Assembly (NCBI RefSeq): GCF_003660105.1
Contig: NZ_CP032823.1
Span: 1,488,001 to 1,552,000, forward strand
Origin: Aliarcobacter cryaerophilus ATCC 43158
Lineage (GTDB): Bacteria; Campylobacterota; Campylobacteria; Campylobacterales; Arcobacteraceae
DNA: 64,000 nt
Direction of reading: 5' to 3'
Shown: positions 18,517 to 27,921 of the stretch, in pieces
Position numbering within the stretch: position 1 is the first letter of the stretch
Layout: every line of letters starts with the position of its first letter
The notes under the pieces: generated by a model
Told to the model about the DNA's origin: nothing
Databases searched by the model: none
The model's input: the letters and a program-made list of their open reading frames with translations, nothing else
Position numbers and translations under genes: made by a program

Positions 18517-21471
18517 TTACTCTTCAATCATAGTGTAGTGAAGTTCTAATCCTTTTGAAGTTGCAACAAAGCCATTTATATTTATTTTACCATCATGTAC
18601 CATTTTATGATGAAGTTTACAAAGTGGGATTAGATTATATTTATGATTTGCATTTATGTGTCCTATAAATCCATCTTTGTTTGCTTTTTTCTGCTCTTGT
18701 ATATGATGAACTTCATCACAAGCACGACCGCATATTATACAAGTACTTGTGTACAAATTTGTATTATATTTTGAACTATTTTTTTGTGAAATTCTCTCAA
18801 CTTTTGTATAATCATCTGCTAATCTTTTTCTAATATCATTTGCAATATTTAAAAACTCTTTATCAATATGAAGAGATTTTGCAAATTCCAAACCATATAT
18901 AGATGAACCACTCCCAAAAGCTAATTTTCTATCAAAGATTAATTTATCTTCATCATTACAATACATAACAGATAAATGAAGACAAATAATGTTTTTTAAT
19001 TTCTCAATCTCATCAATCTGTGGTAGTTGATGTAAATGCGTAGCAAAAACAAAAATAGCCTCAAGACGTGCAAGTTTCAAAATAGCACTTGCAACAATAC
19101 TAAGGCCACTTAAAGTTTCAGTACTATGAGATATTTCATCTCCTAAAATAAGAGATTTTTTACTAGCTCGATTGAAGATATTTTTTAAATCCATCATTTC
19201 AACTGCGAAACTTGATAATCCTTTTGCAATATTATCAGCTCCACTAATTCTTGTAAAAATAGAATCAAATATTGAAAATCTCATAGATTTACAAGGAACA
19301 AAAAAACCTGCTTGTGCCAAAATTACACTTATTCCAATCGCTTTCATTAAAGATGATTTTCCAGAACTATTTATTCCAAAAAGTAATACTCCATGCATTT
19401 TATTACTTTCAAGATTTGTAGGATTTGAGTTTTTTACTATAATATTTTCTTCATACTCTTTACTAACTAAGCTTAGTTCTCCTAGAACAATGTCATTTGT
19501 AACATAAACTCCTCTATCCTCATTTGCTTCAATTATTGGGTGTCGTAAATCTATGAGTTCTAAAAAATTCTCATCATCTTTTGTTTTTACAATTTTTGGG
19601 CAAGTGTAGTTATATTTTTTACTAGTTTTTATATTTGAAACAGTTAAATCAACTTCAGCTATAAACATTACTAATTCACTTAAAAGTGTTGAAAAATTTT
19701 TCTCAAATTCAAGAAGTTTTTCTTTAAATACAAGTTTATTTATCTCAACTATTTTTTTAAGATTATGAACATATTTATCTGAAATATCATCAGTTAAAGA
19801 ACAAGATATTTTTACACTATTTGTTTGAGTTTTTATAGAAAAATCTTTAAAAAGTAGAAGTTTATCATCAATTATTAGATGTGACTTTAAAAGTTCCTCT
19901 TTTATAAGGTTATATCTATTTTTTGTTATTGAGATATAAAATCCCTCTTTATCCAGTCTATTTACAGTAACAAAGCTTTTTTCATCTGATTTAAAAAAAG
20001 ATAAAATATGATTTTTCAAAATTTCCAATTTATCTAAAAGTAGTTTATTTTGTCTATTTAAATCATCAATTTGAAAATTTACTCCACTTGTTATCATGTT
20101 TTCATCTACATCTTTAAGCATAAATCTTCCACTTATACTTAAATCAAAAGTCGAATTAATAGATGTCAAAAAAGAGTTTATCTCATCACTACTACAAGGA
20201 GGAGTTATAAATTTATAACTCTCCATAAATTTAACAATCTCTTTTATGCTTACTAAAGAGTCATACAAATAGTTCAACTCAAAAGGGTGTAGTCTTGATA
20301 ACTTTATTCTTCTTGTAAGCCTTTCTATATCGTAAATACTGGCTAGTTCATTCTCCATAGGAGAGTGAAAATCATATAGCTCTTTAGAGAGATTGTATCT
20401 GCGTAAAAGCTCTTTTGAATCTTTTATTGGATTTGTAATTCTCTCTTTTAAAAGTCTTTTCCCCATAGCAGTTGAAGTGTTATTTATTAATCTTATTAGA
20501 CTTAAATTATGAGTAGTATCTATAATATTTAACTGCTCTAAAGCATTATTTCCAATATATATGTATCTACTCACATCTAATTTTATAGGGTTTGAGAGTT
20601 TTTGAATAATTGAGCTATCATGAGCTATTACAAAGTCTATTAAAACTGCCAATGCTTCACTAGAAAGTGGACATCTTTCCATATCTAAATGCTCTATTGG
20701 AGTTAAAAGTGACTCAATACTAAAAACATTTTTAAAAAGTTCATTTTGATATGTAATTTTTGGTCTAAAATTTCTTAAATGAAAACTTTTTAAGTTCAAC
20801 TCTAAATAGTCTATTATCTCTTTTTGATTAATATTTTTATCTATAAGGGTAACTATTATTTCACTAGTTTTGTGCATATTCATATAATTAAAGACTTCGT
20901 CAAGTGCAAAAAACTTATCTTCGTGAGTTCCAAAAACTTCGTTGTAATAACACTTTGCTGTTGTTACATCAATAGCACTATATCCTATTAAATAATTTCC
21001 TCTTATTTGATCAATTACAATTGAAGTTATAAAATTATCATCTTGTTCTACTACAAAATCAAAGTTTGTACCAGGACTTACAACAACATCCAAATATCTA
21101 CTCACATTTGGCGGAGTTCCTTTTTGTCTTATTATTGCTATTGTATATTTTTGCTCCGCAATAATTCGTGCTAGATGTTTTTCAAATGAAATTGCTGGAA
21201 CTCCAGCCATAATTGGATTCTCTTTTGAGTTTTCAAGTATTGATTTATTTTTTCTTGTTAATTGAATATTTAAAAGTTCTGCTATCTCTTTTGCTTTTCC
21301 TATTTTCTCTTTTTCATTGTTTACTTCATAAACTTCAAAAAAAGTTCCAATTTCCATAAGAACTAAAGCATTTTCTCCATACTTTTTATCAAATAACTCT
21401 TGAATCTTAAAATATGTAATAGTTAGAAGTTCATTTCTATTTTGTAAAAGAGCAGTTACTTCTTCTCGCAC
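18517..21471 (-). CDS. MutS7-type mismatch-binding ATPase fused to HNH endonuclease
   Basis: A large MutS relative of 984 residues from a GTG start, or 991 from a TTG at 21492; residue numbers here use the longer form. The N-terminal mismatch-reading motif is GTFFEVYE (F51-x-E53). Connector, lever and clamp regions follow. The ATPase domain has GINSSGKSS (Lys712), LGDEIS and FATHLHQ. After about residue 915 there is an HNH nuclease module: CIICG, DEVHHI, NLIPLCKLHH and H967. This architecture matches MutS7, described from Epsilonproteobacteria, octocoral mitochondria and giant viruses. I prefer GTG at 21471 because CAGGAG precedes it and it overlaps the upstream stop (TAGTG). It probably binds DNA lesions and nicks DNA itself. 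Confidence 0.88.
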   Translation of the reverse strand: MREEVTALLQNRNELLTITYFKIQELFDKKYGENALVLMEIGTFFEVYEVNNEKEKIGKAKEIAELLNIQLTRKNKSILENSKENPIMAGVPAISFEKHLARIIAEQKYTIAIIRQKGTPPNVSRYLDVVVSPGTNFDFVVEQDDNFITSIVIDQIRGNYLIGYSAIDVTTAKCYYNEVFGTHEDKFFALDEVFNYMNMHKTSEIIVTLIDKNINQKEIIDYLELNLKSFHLRNFRPKITYQNELFKNVFSIESLLTPIEHLDMERCPLSSEALAVLIDFVIAHDSSIIQKLSNPIKLDVSRYIYIGNNALEQLNIIDTTHNLSLIRLINNTSTAMGKRLLKERITNPIKDSKELLRRYNLSKELYDFHSPMENELASIYDIERLTRRIKLSRLHPFELNYLYDSLVSIKEIVKFMESYKFITPPCSSDEINSFLTSINSTFDLSISGRFMLKDVDENMITSGVNFQIDDLNRQNKLLLDKLEILKNHILSFFKSDEKSFVTVNRLDKEGFYISITKNRYNLIKEELLKSHLIIDDKLLLFKDFSIKTQTNSVKISCSLTDDISDKYVHNLKKIVEINKLVFKEKLLEFEKNFSTLLSELVMFIAEVDLTVSNIKTSKKYNYTCPKIVKTKDDENFLELIDLRHPIIEANEDRGVYVTNDIVLGELSLVSKEYEENIIVKNSNPTNLESNKMHGVLLFGINSSGKSSLMKAIGISVILAQAGFFVPCKSMRFSIFDSIFTRISGADNIAKGLSSFAVEMMDLKNIFNRASKKSLILGDEISHSTETLSGLSIVASAILKLARLEAIFVFATHLHQLPQIDEIEKLKNIICLHLSVMYCNDEDKLIFDRKLAFGSGSSIYGLEFAKSLHIDKEFLNIANDIRKRLADDYTKVERISQKNSSKYNTNLYTSTCIICGRACDEVHHIQEQKKANKDGFIGHINANHKYNLIPLCKLHHKMVHDGKININGFVATSKGLELHYTMIEE

Positions 21472-21890
21472 TATTTTCGCACTCCTGTCCAATCTCTAAT
21501 TTTTTCTCTCTCTTCTTTTGAAAGTTCTGCTTCAATGTGAGCCCATGTATAAGCAGGAAGTGGCATTGATGAGTGAGCTGTTCTATAAATTGCTTTTAAT
21601 TTTTCATCTTTTTGTGTTTTTGTATATTTTTCCCAATTTGAAAAATTTAAAGCATTTACACCTTCATTTGTATGATTTGCAACAACCCAAGAAAAAGGTG
21701 CAACATTTGAGTACCAAGGATAGTTAATCTTATTTGAATGACAATCATAACAAGCTCGTACAAATATCTCTTTTATATCTTCAGGTAAAACTATTTCATA
21801 TGTTTTATCATCATTATATTTAACTTTTTGTGGTCTTATAAACTGCATCAATATAAAAACTACAAAACAAATTATCAAAGCTCTATTCAT
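21471..21890 (-). CDS. Heme-binding domain protein (periplasmic, CxxCH)
   Basis: A 139-residue exported or membrane-anchored protein. Residues 1-19 are hydrophobic. The single c-type heme motif CYDCH (47-51) is followed by SNKINYPWYSNVAPFSWVVANHTNEGVNALNFSNW, characteristic of the Haem_bd (DUF1924-like/PF14376-type) domain. It ends in a 1-base overlap with the preferred start of the MutS7 gene. It probably takes part in periplasmic electron transfer or heme sensing; the physiological partner is unknown. The link with MutS7 may simply be cotranscription. Confidence 0.8.
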   Translation of the reverse strand: MNRALIICFVVFILMQFIRPQKVKYNDDKTYEIVLPEDIKEIFVRACYDCHSNKINYPWYSNVAPFSWVVANHTNEGVNALNFSNWEKYTKTQKDEKLKAIYRTAHSSMPLPAYTWAHIEAELSKEEREKIRDWTGVRK

Positions 21891-21892
21891 TT

Positions 21893-22219
21893 TTAAAATA
21901 CCATCTCATATAATCTTTTTATTTCAATATTAAAAATATCTAAACTAATATTTCTACCATATCTTTTAAACTCTTTGCCTTCAAAAAAAACCAAAATAGT
22001 TGGACTTGAAAAAATATTGAAGAAAGAAGTAATATCTAAATTTTGATTACTATTAATATAATATTGCTTCATTTTAGAAAAATTAACAGAACTATTCATC
22101 TGTATTTTTGGTCTTAAAACTTCACAAACACTACAATTTGTAGCTCCAAAATAGAGTAACACACAATTTGATTTTTCTAAAATTTCTAAAATTTTTTCTT
22201 TATTATTTATTTCTATCAT
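21893..22219 (-). CDS. Thioredoxin family protein
   Basis: A 108-residue protein without signal peptide, so cytoplasmic. The thioredoxin fold is suggested by VLLYFGATNCSVCEVLRPKI with a C29-x-x-C32 pair, a cis-Pro region (FSSPTILVFFEGKE) and normal length. The active-site text NCSVCE differs from the classical WCGPC, so substrate range may differ. It stands 32 bases after leuA and 2 bases before the heme-binding gene, probably in the same transcript. Confidence 0.8.
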   Translation of the reverse strand: MIEINNKEKILEILEKSNCVLLYFGATNCSVCEVLRPKIQMNSSVNFSKMKQYYINSNQNLDITSFFNIFSSPTILVFFEGKEFKRYGRNISLDIFNIEIKRLYEMVF

Positions 22220-22251
22220 AAATTTAAAGACATAGGAGTAATCCTATCTCT

Positions 22252-23802
22252 TTATACCTGATGACCACAATTTTTAGTAAGTCTATTTTTTTGAGATAAA
22301 TATGAATTTAAAGCACCCAAATATGCATTTGCTGTTGCTTGCATTGTATCAATACTCAAACCATGACCAACAAAAGATGTACTGTTTTCAAAGCAAACTC
22401 TAGTTGTTACTTTTGCTAGAGAATCTTTTCCTTCGCTTACAGAAATAACTTTATAATCTTTTAATTCACCAGAATAACCTGTGATTCTATCTATTGTTTT
22501 AAAAATAGCATCCATAGTTCCATCACCCAAACCTGCATCTTTTATAATCTCTTCTTTATATTTTATAGATACAGCAGCCATTGGCATACCATTTGAACAA
22601 TCACTTATTTGTAATCCAACTAACTCATATATTCTATCATGGTTTAAAGCCTCATCAGTGATTAACATTCTAACATCATCATCTGTTATATCTTTTTTCT
22701 TATCAGCTAAAGTTTTAAATCTTTCAAATGCGGCATTTAACTCATCATCACTAACACTATCAAAACCTAATTGTGTAATCTTATCTTTAAATGCAGCACG
22801 ACCTGAGTGTTTTCCTAAAATCAATGTACTATCTTTTATAACTCCAACATCCTCAGGTCTCATAATTTCATAAGTCTCTTGATGTTTTAAAACACCATCT
22901 TGGTGAATTCCACTTTCATGTGCAAAAGCATTTTTTCCAACTATTGCTTTATTTTGTTGTGGCTCAACACCTGTAATTGTAGCAACTAATCTTGAAGTTG
23001 CATAAATTTCAGGTGTATTTATATTTGTATATAAATCTCCAAATACATCTTTTCGCACTTTTATAGCCATAACAGCCTCTTCTAAAGCAGAGTTTCCAGC
23101 ACGTTCACCTAAACCATTTATTGTAACTTCAATTTGTCTAGCTCCATTTACTACGGCAGCTAATGTATTTGCAGTTGCAAGTCCTAAATCGTTGTGATTA
23201 TGAACAGAGATAATTGCTCTATCTCCTGCAAATTCACTTAACTCTTTAACCATGGCACCCAACTCTGTAGGTAATCTATATCCAACAGTATCTGGTAAAT
23301 TAATTGTTCTAGCACCTGCACTTATAACTGCATCCATAACTTCTTTCATAAAAGGTATTTCACTTCTTCCTGCATCTTCTAAAGAAAACTCAACATCATC
23401 TACAAAAGTTCTAGCATATTGAACTGCATGAATTGCTCTTTTTATAACTTCATCTGGAGACATTTTTAATTTATATTTCATATGAATAGGACTTGTAGCT
23501 ATAAATGTATGAATTCTATGTTTTAAAGCATGAGAAACCGCAAGTCCTGCTTGTTTTATATCATTTTCGATAGCACGGCTTAATGAACAAATGCTAGCAT
23601 TTTTTATAGTTTTGGCTATTTGACTAACTGCATCAAAATCTCCAGGGCTAGCAGCTGCAAATCCAGCTTCAATAACATCAACTCCTAATTTTTCTAACTG
23701 CAAAGCAACTCTTAATTTCTCTTCTGTATTCATAGAACAACCTGGGCTTTGTTCTCCATCTCTTAAAGTAGTATCAAATACAATAATTTTATTTTTATCC
23801 AT
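22252..23802 (-). CDS. leuA: 2-isopropylmalate synthase
   Basis: A 516-residue enzyme catalysing the first committed step of leucine synthesis, condensing acetyl-CoA with 2-oxoisovalerate. [12 protein letters not shown] gives the metal and substrate site, [12 protein letters not shown] and [19 protein letters not shown] the rest of the barrel. The C-terminal regulatory domain, where leucine binds in relatives, is present. The ATG follows AAAAGGT. A leucine-rich leader ORF and a consensus promoter lie upstream, so leucine-dependent control is likely. Confidence 0.96.
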   Translation of the reverse strand: MDKNKIIVFDTTLRDGEQSPGCSMNTEEKLRVALQLEKLGVDVIEAGFAAASPGDFDAVSQIAKTIKNASICSLSRAIENDIKQAGLAVSHALKHRIHTFIATSPIHMKYKLKMSPDEVIKRAIHAVQYARTFVDDVEFSLEDAGRSEIPFMKEVMDAVISAGARTINLPDTVGYRLPTELGAMVKELSEFAGDRAIISVHNHNDLGLATANTLAAVVNGARQIEVTINGLGERAGNSALEEAVMAIKVRKDVFGDLYTNINTPEIYATSRLVATITGVEPQQNKAIVGKNAFAHESGIHQDGVLKHQETYEIMRPEDVGVIKDSTLILGKHSGRAAFKDKITQLGFDSVSDDELNAAFERFKTLADKKKDITDDDVRMLITDEALNHDRIYELVGLQISDCSNGMPMAAVSIKYKEEIIKDAGLGDGTMDAIFKTIDRITGYSGELKDYKVISVSEGKDSLAKVTTRVCFENSTSFVGHGLSIDTMQATANAYLGALNSYLSQKNRLTKNCGHQV

Positions 23803-23899
23803 AATATTTACCTTTTAATTTAACATTTGATTATATCTTTTTTTAAATAAAAAAAGAAAAACAGATTTTTTTGGAAACTTAAACTATAAAATTTATAAT

Positions 23900-23977
23900 T
23901 TAGAGTGAATATTTAAGAAGGAGCAGAGAGTTTACACTTTTTAGAAAATTGCTTTTTGAAATACTAAATATTTTCAT
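23900..23977 (-). CDS. Leucine-rich leader peptide upstream of leuA
   Basis: A 25-codon ORF with a strong AAAGGAGAG ribosome site. It encodes six Leu in 25 residues, four of them consecutive (residues 18-21) in the codons CTG CTC CTT CTT. These are minor codons in this AT-rich genome, where TTA dominates. It ends 98 bases before leuA, so ribosome speed on the Leu run could sense charged tRNA-Leu. I see no GC-rich terminator after it, only AT-rich weak pairing and a U-rich stretch, so the mechanism may be translational or use a weak attenuator. Confidence 0.75.
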   Translation of the reverse strand: MKIFSISKSNFLKSVNSLLLLKYSL

Positions 23978-24006
23978 TTTTACTCTCCTTTTTTAATTAG
24001 GCTAGA

Positions 24007-24035
24007 AGTATAATTTAATTTAGTTTATTTGTCAA
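24007..24035 (-). promoter_or_regulatory. Sigma-70 promoter of the leu leader and leuA
   Basis: On the minus strand TTGACA (24035-24030), exactly 17 bases, then TATACT (24012-24007). Transcription should start near 24000, about 23 bases before the leader ATG. This is one of the best promoter matches in the window. Confidence 0.8.
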
Positions 24036-24110
24036 GGATAATTTTTATTATTTAAAAATTTATTATTCATTTTATTAACCAGGAGTAAATCCTGATTTAA
24101 TAGTTATTTT

Positions 24111-24869
24111 TTACTTCTCTATTTTTAAATAAGCAAAGATTTTTAAAATAAATGTAATAAATAATACAAGATAACCAATTCCGAACAAAGGAACAAGCAC
24201 AATTCCAATTACATAACCTTTTGCAACTAGTTTCATCAAAGGTACGTTGTATTCAATTCCAATAGAGTTGATAGCTTTATACATTTTTATAACACCATAA
24301 ATAGCAAATCCTAAGTAAATAAAAATTCCAAAAAACATACCACCCATTCCAATACTAGGACCATCTCCACTATGCATACTCATAGCACTACCTAGCATAC
24401 TAGCACCAAGAATCATAGTCATAATAACAGTACCAACAATAATAGCACCATAACCCCAAATAAAATTTATAAAAATATCTCTTTGTTTTGGTGCATTATC
24501 AGATAGTTTTTTAACACCTATAAATTCTAAAACAATACCAACTATTAAAAATAAAATTCCAAGAAAAGGAATAATACTCAAAAAAGTTAATCCAGAACCA
24601 ATAGCAGCAAAAACTGCACCTTTTCTAGCTTCACTTCCATCTATATTTAAAGAACTTGCAAAATCTGAAACTTGACTTTTTAACAAATAAATTGCTTTTG
24701 CACTTTGTCCATCTATTTCAAAATCAACAGTTTGATTTATTTTTGGACTTTCACTTGCTTTCCACTGACTGTTTGAAAAACTATATCTTTGTCCATCATC
24801 AGCAGATATTATTCCTGAACTTTCTTGAATATTATAATCTAAAATCTTGCCTTTCATCTTATGCCCCAT
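24111..24869 (-). CDS. Membrane protein with N-terminal cold-shock-like domain (DUF996-like)
   Basis: A 252-residue protein of unknown function. Residues about 5-64 look like a cold-shock/OB fold (MKGKILDYNIQESSGIISADDGQRYSF, then VDFEIDGQSAKAIYL). Four or five membrane helices follow, starting with AAIGSGLTFLSIIPFLGILF, in the style of DUF996 proteins. The ATG at 24869 has a poor ribosome site; an internal ATG at 24857 behind GGGG is an alternative. It stands alone. A membrane-tethered nucleic-acid-binding role is possible but speculative. Confidence 0.65.
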   Translation of the reverse strand: MGHKMKGKILDYNIQESSGIISADDGQRYSFSNSQWKASESPKINQTVDFEIDGQSAKAIYLLKSQVSDFASSLNIDGSEARKGAVFAAIGSGLTFLSIIPFLGILFLIVGIVLEFIGVKKLSDNAPKQRDIFINFIWGYGAIIVGTVIMTMILGASMLGSAMSMHSGDGPSIGMGGMFFGIFIYLGFAIYGVIKMYKAINSIGIEYNVPLMKLVAKGYVIGIVLVPLFGIGYLVLFITFILKIFAYLKIEK

Positions 24870-24985
24870 TATGTAATTTTTTAATGTTTACTAAATAAAA
24901 AACCTTAAACAATATAATTAATAGCTTTGATTAATTTAGTATTTTATTAGATAATTTTTTTTAGAAGCAAAATTGCTTCTAAAAA

Positions 24986-27031
24986 TTAATCTTTTGTAGC
25001 TTTATTATCATCTTTGTTATTTTCTAAAATTTCATTAGATTTAGAATCTTCTTTAATATCTTCTTTTAAATCACTTTTATCCAAACTATCACTGTGTAAA
25101 TCTTCTCCCTCAAAAACTGTTCCACCATGCTCTTTTATAATTTCTCTTACTCTCTCACCACTTATTACTTCAATTTCAAGAAGTTCAGAAGTCATCTGTT
25201 CTATTGCATCTTTATTATCCTTTAAAGATTCAAGAACTATTTTATATCTTTCATTTAAACTGTTTTTAACATGATCATCTAAATCTTTTGCCATAGCATC
25301 AGAGAAATCTTTTTGAGTTTGCCCACCTAAAAATTGATTTGTTCTTCTTTCTAGCACCATAAGTCCAGCGATATCACTCATACCATAAATTGTTGCCATA
25401 GATTTTATAATATTTGTAGCTCGCTCAAGGTCATTTCCTGCACCAGTTGAAATTTCTCCTATAAATACCTCTTCAGCAGCCCTTCCACCTAGAAGAACAT
25501 CAACTTCAGCTATAAGCTCATGTTTTTGCATTAAATATTTATTCTCTTCAGGAGTATTTAAAGTATATCCAAGTGCAGCCAAACCTCTTGGAACAATAGA
25601 TACTTTATTTACTTTTTTAGCACCTTTTGTAATCTCAGCTATTAAAGCATGCCCACTTTCATGATAAGCAACTATTTTTCTCTCTTTTGGAGATATTCTT
25701 CTAGATTTTTTCTCTAAACCTGCAATTTGTCTCTCAACAGCCTCTTTAAAATCAGTTGACTGAACTTCATCTTTGTTTGCACGCCCAGCTAAAAGAGCAG
25801 CTTCATTTATAATATTTGCTAAATCAGCACCAGCTAGACCTGCTGTCATCTTTGCAACTTCTTTTAAATCTACATCTTTTGCTATTTTTACATCTTTAAT
25901 ATGTACATTTAAAATCTCAATTCTTCCTTCATAATCAGGTTTATCAACTAAAACTTGTCTATCAAATCTTCCTGGTCTTAAAAGAGCTGGATCTAAAACT
26001 TCAGGTCTATTTGTAGCTGCTAATACTATTACGGGAGCTGTTTCAGTAGAAAATCCATCCATTTCAGCTAAAAGCTGATTTAAAGTCTGTTCTCGCTCAT
26101 CATTTCCACCCATAGGACCACCACTAGCCCTGCTTTTTCCAATAGCATCAATTTCATCTATAAAAATAATAGCAGGTGCAACTTTTTTTGCTTGTTCAAA
26201 TAAATCTCGAACTCTACTTGCTCCAACTCCTACAAACATCTCAATAAATGCAGAACCTGAAACAGATAAAAACGGAACATCTGCTTCTCCAGCAACCGCT
26301 TTTGCTAAAAGAGTTTTCCCAGTTCCTGGAGGTCCTACTAGTAAAACACCTTTTGGAATTTGAGCACCAAGTCTTACATATCTATCTGGTGCTTTTAAGA
26401 AATCTACAACTTCACTAACCTCTTCTTTAGCCTCTTTATTTCCAGCCATATCTTCAAATTTTACATTTGGTTTTTCAGAATTTATCATCTTTTTAGATGA
26501 ACCAATTCCTAAAATTCCACCACTTCCACCACCCATAGATTTTTGCATTCTTTTAACCAAAAACATCCAAATAGCGAAAAATAAGAAAATAGGAAGTACC
26601 CAACCAAAAAGGATATCAGACAAAACATTCTCTTCACTTATTCCACCATAAGAAATACCACTTTTTTCTAACTCAGGAACCAATGTCTCATCTGGAACAA
26701 CTCTTCTTGCAGTATAAGTAACTCTTTGCATTCCATCATTTTTACTAACAGCTCTAATTTGTGTATTTCCAATACCAACATACTCGATTTTACCACTTAA
26801 AATAAGTTTTTTTAACTCAGAATATGTAATTGTTTTATTTACATTACTTCCATAAGCTTGAATATTTGAGTTTGTAGCATTTGTTGTTTCACTATCAGGA
26901 AAAATTGCTTTAAATGCAAAAATTGTTACAAGCGAAAATGCAACAAAAATCAAAAGTGGATTATTGTTAAAAAAATTATTGTTATTATTTTGATTATTGT
27001 TTGGATTGTTATTTTGTTGTTTATTCATCAT
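24986..27031 (-). CDS. ftsH: ATP-dependent zinc metalloprotease FtsH
   Basis: A 681-residue membrane AAA protease that degrades unassembled membrane proteins and regulatory factors. It has two membrane helices (about 26-45 and 138-158), Walker A GPPGTGKT, Walker [12 protein letters not shown], the second region of homology ([21 protein letters not shown]) and zinc motif HESGH. The first 24 residues are unusually rich in Asn and Gln, in two near-homopolymer runs. The C-terminal tail is acidic. It leads a tight minus-strand series with prmA just upstream (15 bases). Confidence 0.96.
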   Translation of the reverse strand: MMNKQQNNNPNNNQNNNNNFFNNNPLLIFVAFSLVTIFAFKAIFPDSETTNATNSNIQAYGSNVNKTITYSELKKLILSGKIEYVGIGNTQIRAVSKNDGMQRVTYTARRVVPDETLVPELEKSGISYGGISEENVLSDILFGWVLPIFLFFAIWMFLVKRMQKSMGGGSGGILGIGSSKKMINSEKPNVKFEDMAGNKEAKEEVSEVVDFLKAPDRYVRLGAQIPKGVLLVGPPGTGKTLLAKAVAGEADVPFLSVSGSAFIEMFVGVGASRVRDLFEQAKKVAPAIIFIDEIDAIGKSRASGGPMGGNDEREQTLNQLLAEMDGFSTETAPVIVLAATNRPEVLDPALLRPGRFDRQVLVDKPDYEGRIEILNVHIKDVKIAKDVDLKEVAKMTAGLAGADLANIINEAALLAGRANKDEVQSTDFKEAVERQIAGLEKKSRRISPKERKIVAYHESGHALIAEITKGAKKVNKVSIVPRGLAALGYTLNTPEENKYLMQKHELIAEVDVLLGGRAAEEVFIGEISTGAGNDLERATNIIKSMATIYGMSDIAGLMVLERRTNQFLGGQTQKDFSDAMAKDLDDHVKNSLNERYKIVLESLKDNKDAIEQMTSELLEIEVISGERVREIIKEHGGTVFEGEDLHSDSLDKSDLKEDIKEDSKSNEILENNKDDNKATKD

Positions 27032-27045
27032 TATTTATATCCCTC

Positions 27046-27852
27046 TTATTTTTTAAATACCATTGTTACCCACTCATTTTTGTGAATAATTTTTAGCTCT
27101 TTTAAACTAGAAAATTTACTTAAAACTCTCTTTTCATGCTTATCTAAAATACCAGAAACTATTATAATTCCACCATCTTTTGTATAATTTATCAAATCAT
27201 CTGAAATCATAACAAGAACATCTGCAATAATATTTGCTAGAACTACATCATATTTTTCTTTGGCAAAATTTACAGAACCAATCCAAGATTTATTTATCTT
27301 TTGATTATTTAAAGTAAAATTTGATTGTGTACTTTCTATACAAATTTCATCTGTATCACAAACATCAACAACTGCACCTTTTTTTGCTGCTGCAATTGCT
27401 AAAATACCACTTCCTGTTCCAACATCTAGTAAGCTATCATCTTTTTTTACAAACTCATCAATTGCTAATAAACAAGAAGAAGTTGTTTCATGATGTCCTG
27501 AACCAAAAGCCAATGCGGGGTCTATCAAAATATCAATTTTACCCTCTTTTGCTTCACTCCAAGATGGTCTTACATAAAAACTTCCAACTTCAACGGCTTG
27601 TATAGAGTCTTGATATTTTTTTATCCAATCAATACTCTCTTTTTTCTCACATTTAATATAACATTTGGTATCTAATGCTTTTGCAAATTTCTCAAGTGGT
27701 TCCTTGAAATCTTCAAGGCTCTCTTCACTTCTAACAATTATTTCGCCATCATTTTCTTCAATTGCATCATCTGTAAGTGATAAAATTAGATTTAAAAACA
27801 GCTCATAATTATCTTCTGGCTTTATTAGTAATTCAAAATACTCTTTTGACAA
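27046..27852 (-). CDS. prmA: Ribosomal protein L11 methyltransferase
   Basis: A 268-residue SAM-dependent enzyme that trimethylates ribosomal protein L11. The N-terminal substrate domain includes the VGSFYVRPSW region. The methyltransferase domain has LAFGSGHHETTSSCLLAI and the SAM loop LLDVGTGSGILAIAAAKKGA, then VLANIIADVLV. Length fits the Campylobacterota form, slightly shorter than in E. coli. It is 15 bases upstream of ftsH. Confidence 0.92.
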   Translation of the reverse strand: MSKEYFELLIKPEDNYELFLNLILSLTDDAIEENDGEIIVRSEESLEDFKEPLEKFAKALDTKCYIKCEKKESIDWIKKYQDSIQAVEVGSFYVRPSWSEAKEGKIDILIDPALAFGSGHHETTSSCLLAIDEFVKKDDSLLDVGTGSGILAIAAAKKGAVVDVCDTDEICIESTQSNFTLNNQKINKSWIGSVNFAKEKYDVVLANIIADVLVMISDDLINYTKDGGIIIVSGILDKHEKRVLSKFSSLKELKIIHKNEWVTMVFKK

Positions 27853-27921
27853 ATAAAAATTCCTTTATATATTTTTAAAAACTCAATATTCTATCTAAAT
27901 AACTTTTTAATCAAATTAAAT

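Noticed and set aside
22232-22247. Hairpin (ATAGGA/TCCTAT) between leuA and the thioredoxin-like gene as a terminator
   Set aside because: The stem is short and the following sequence is only TCTTTAAA without a T run, so read-through into the next genes is more likely.
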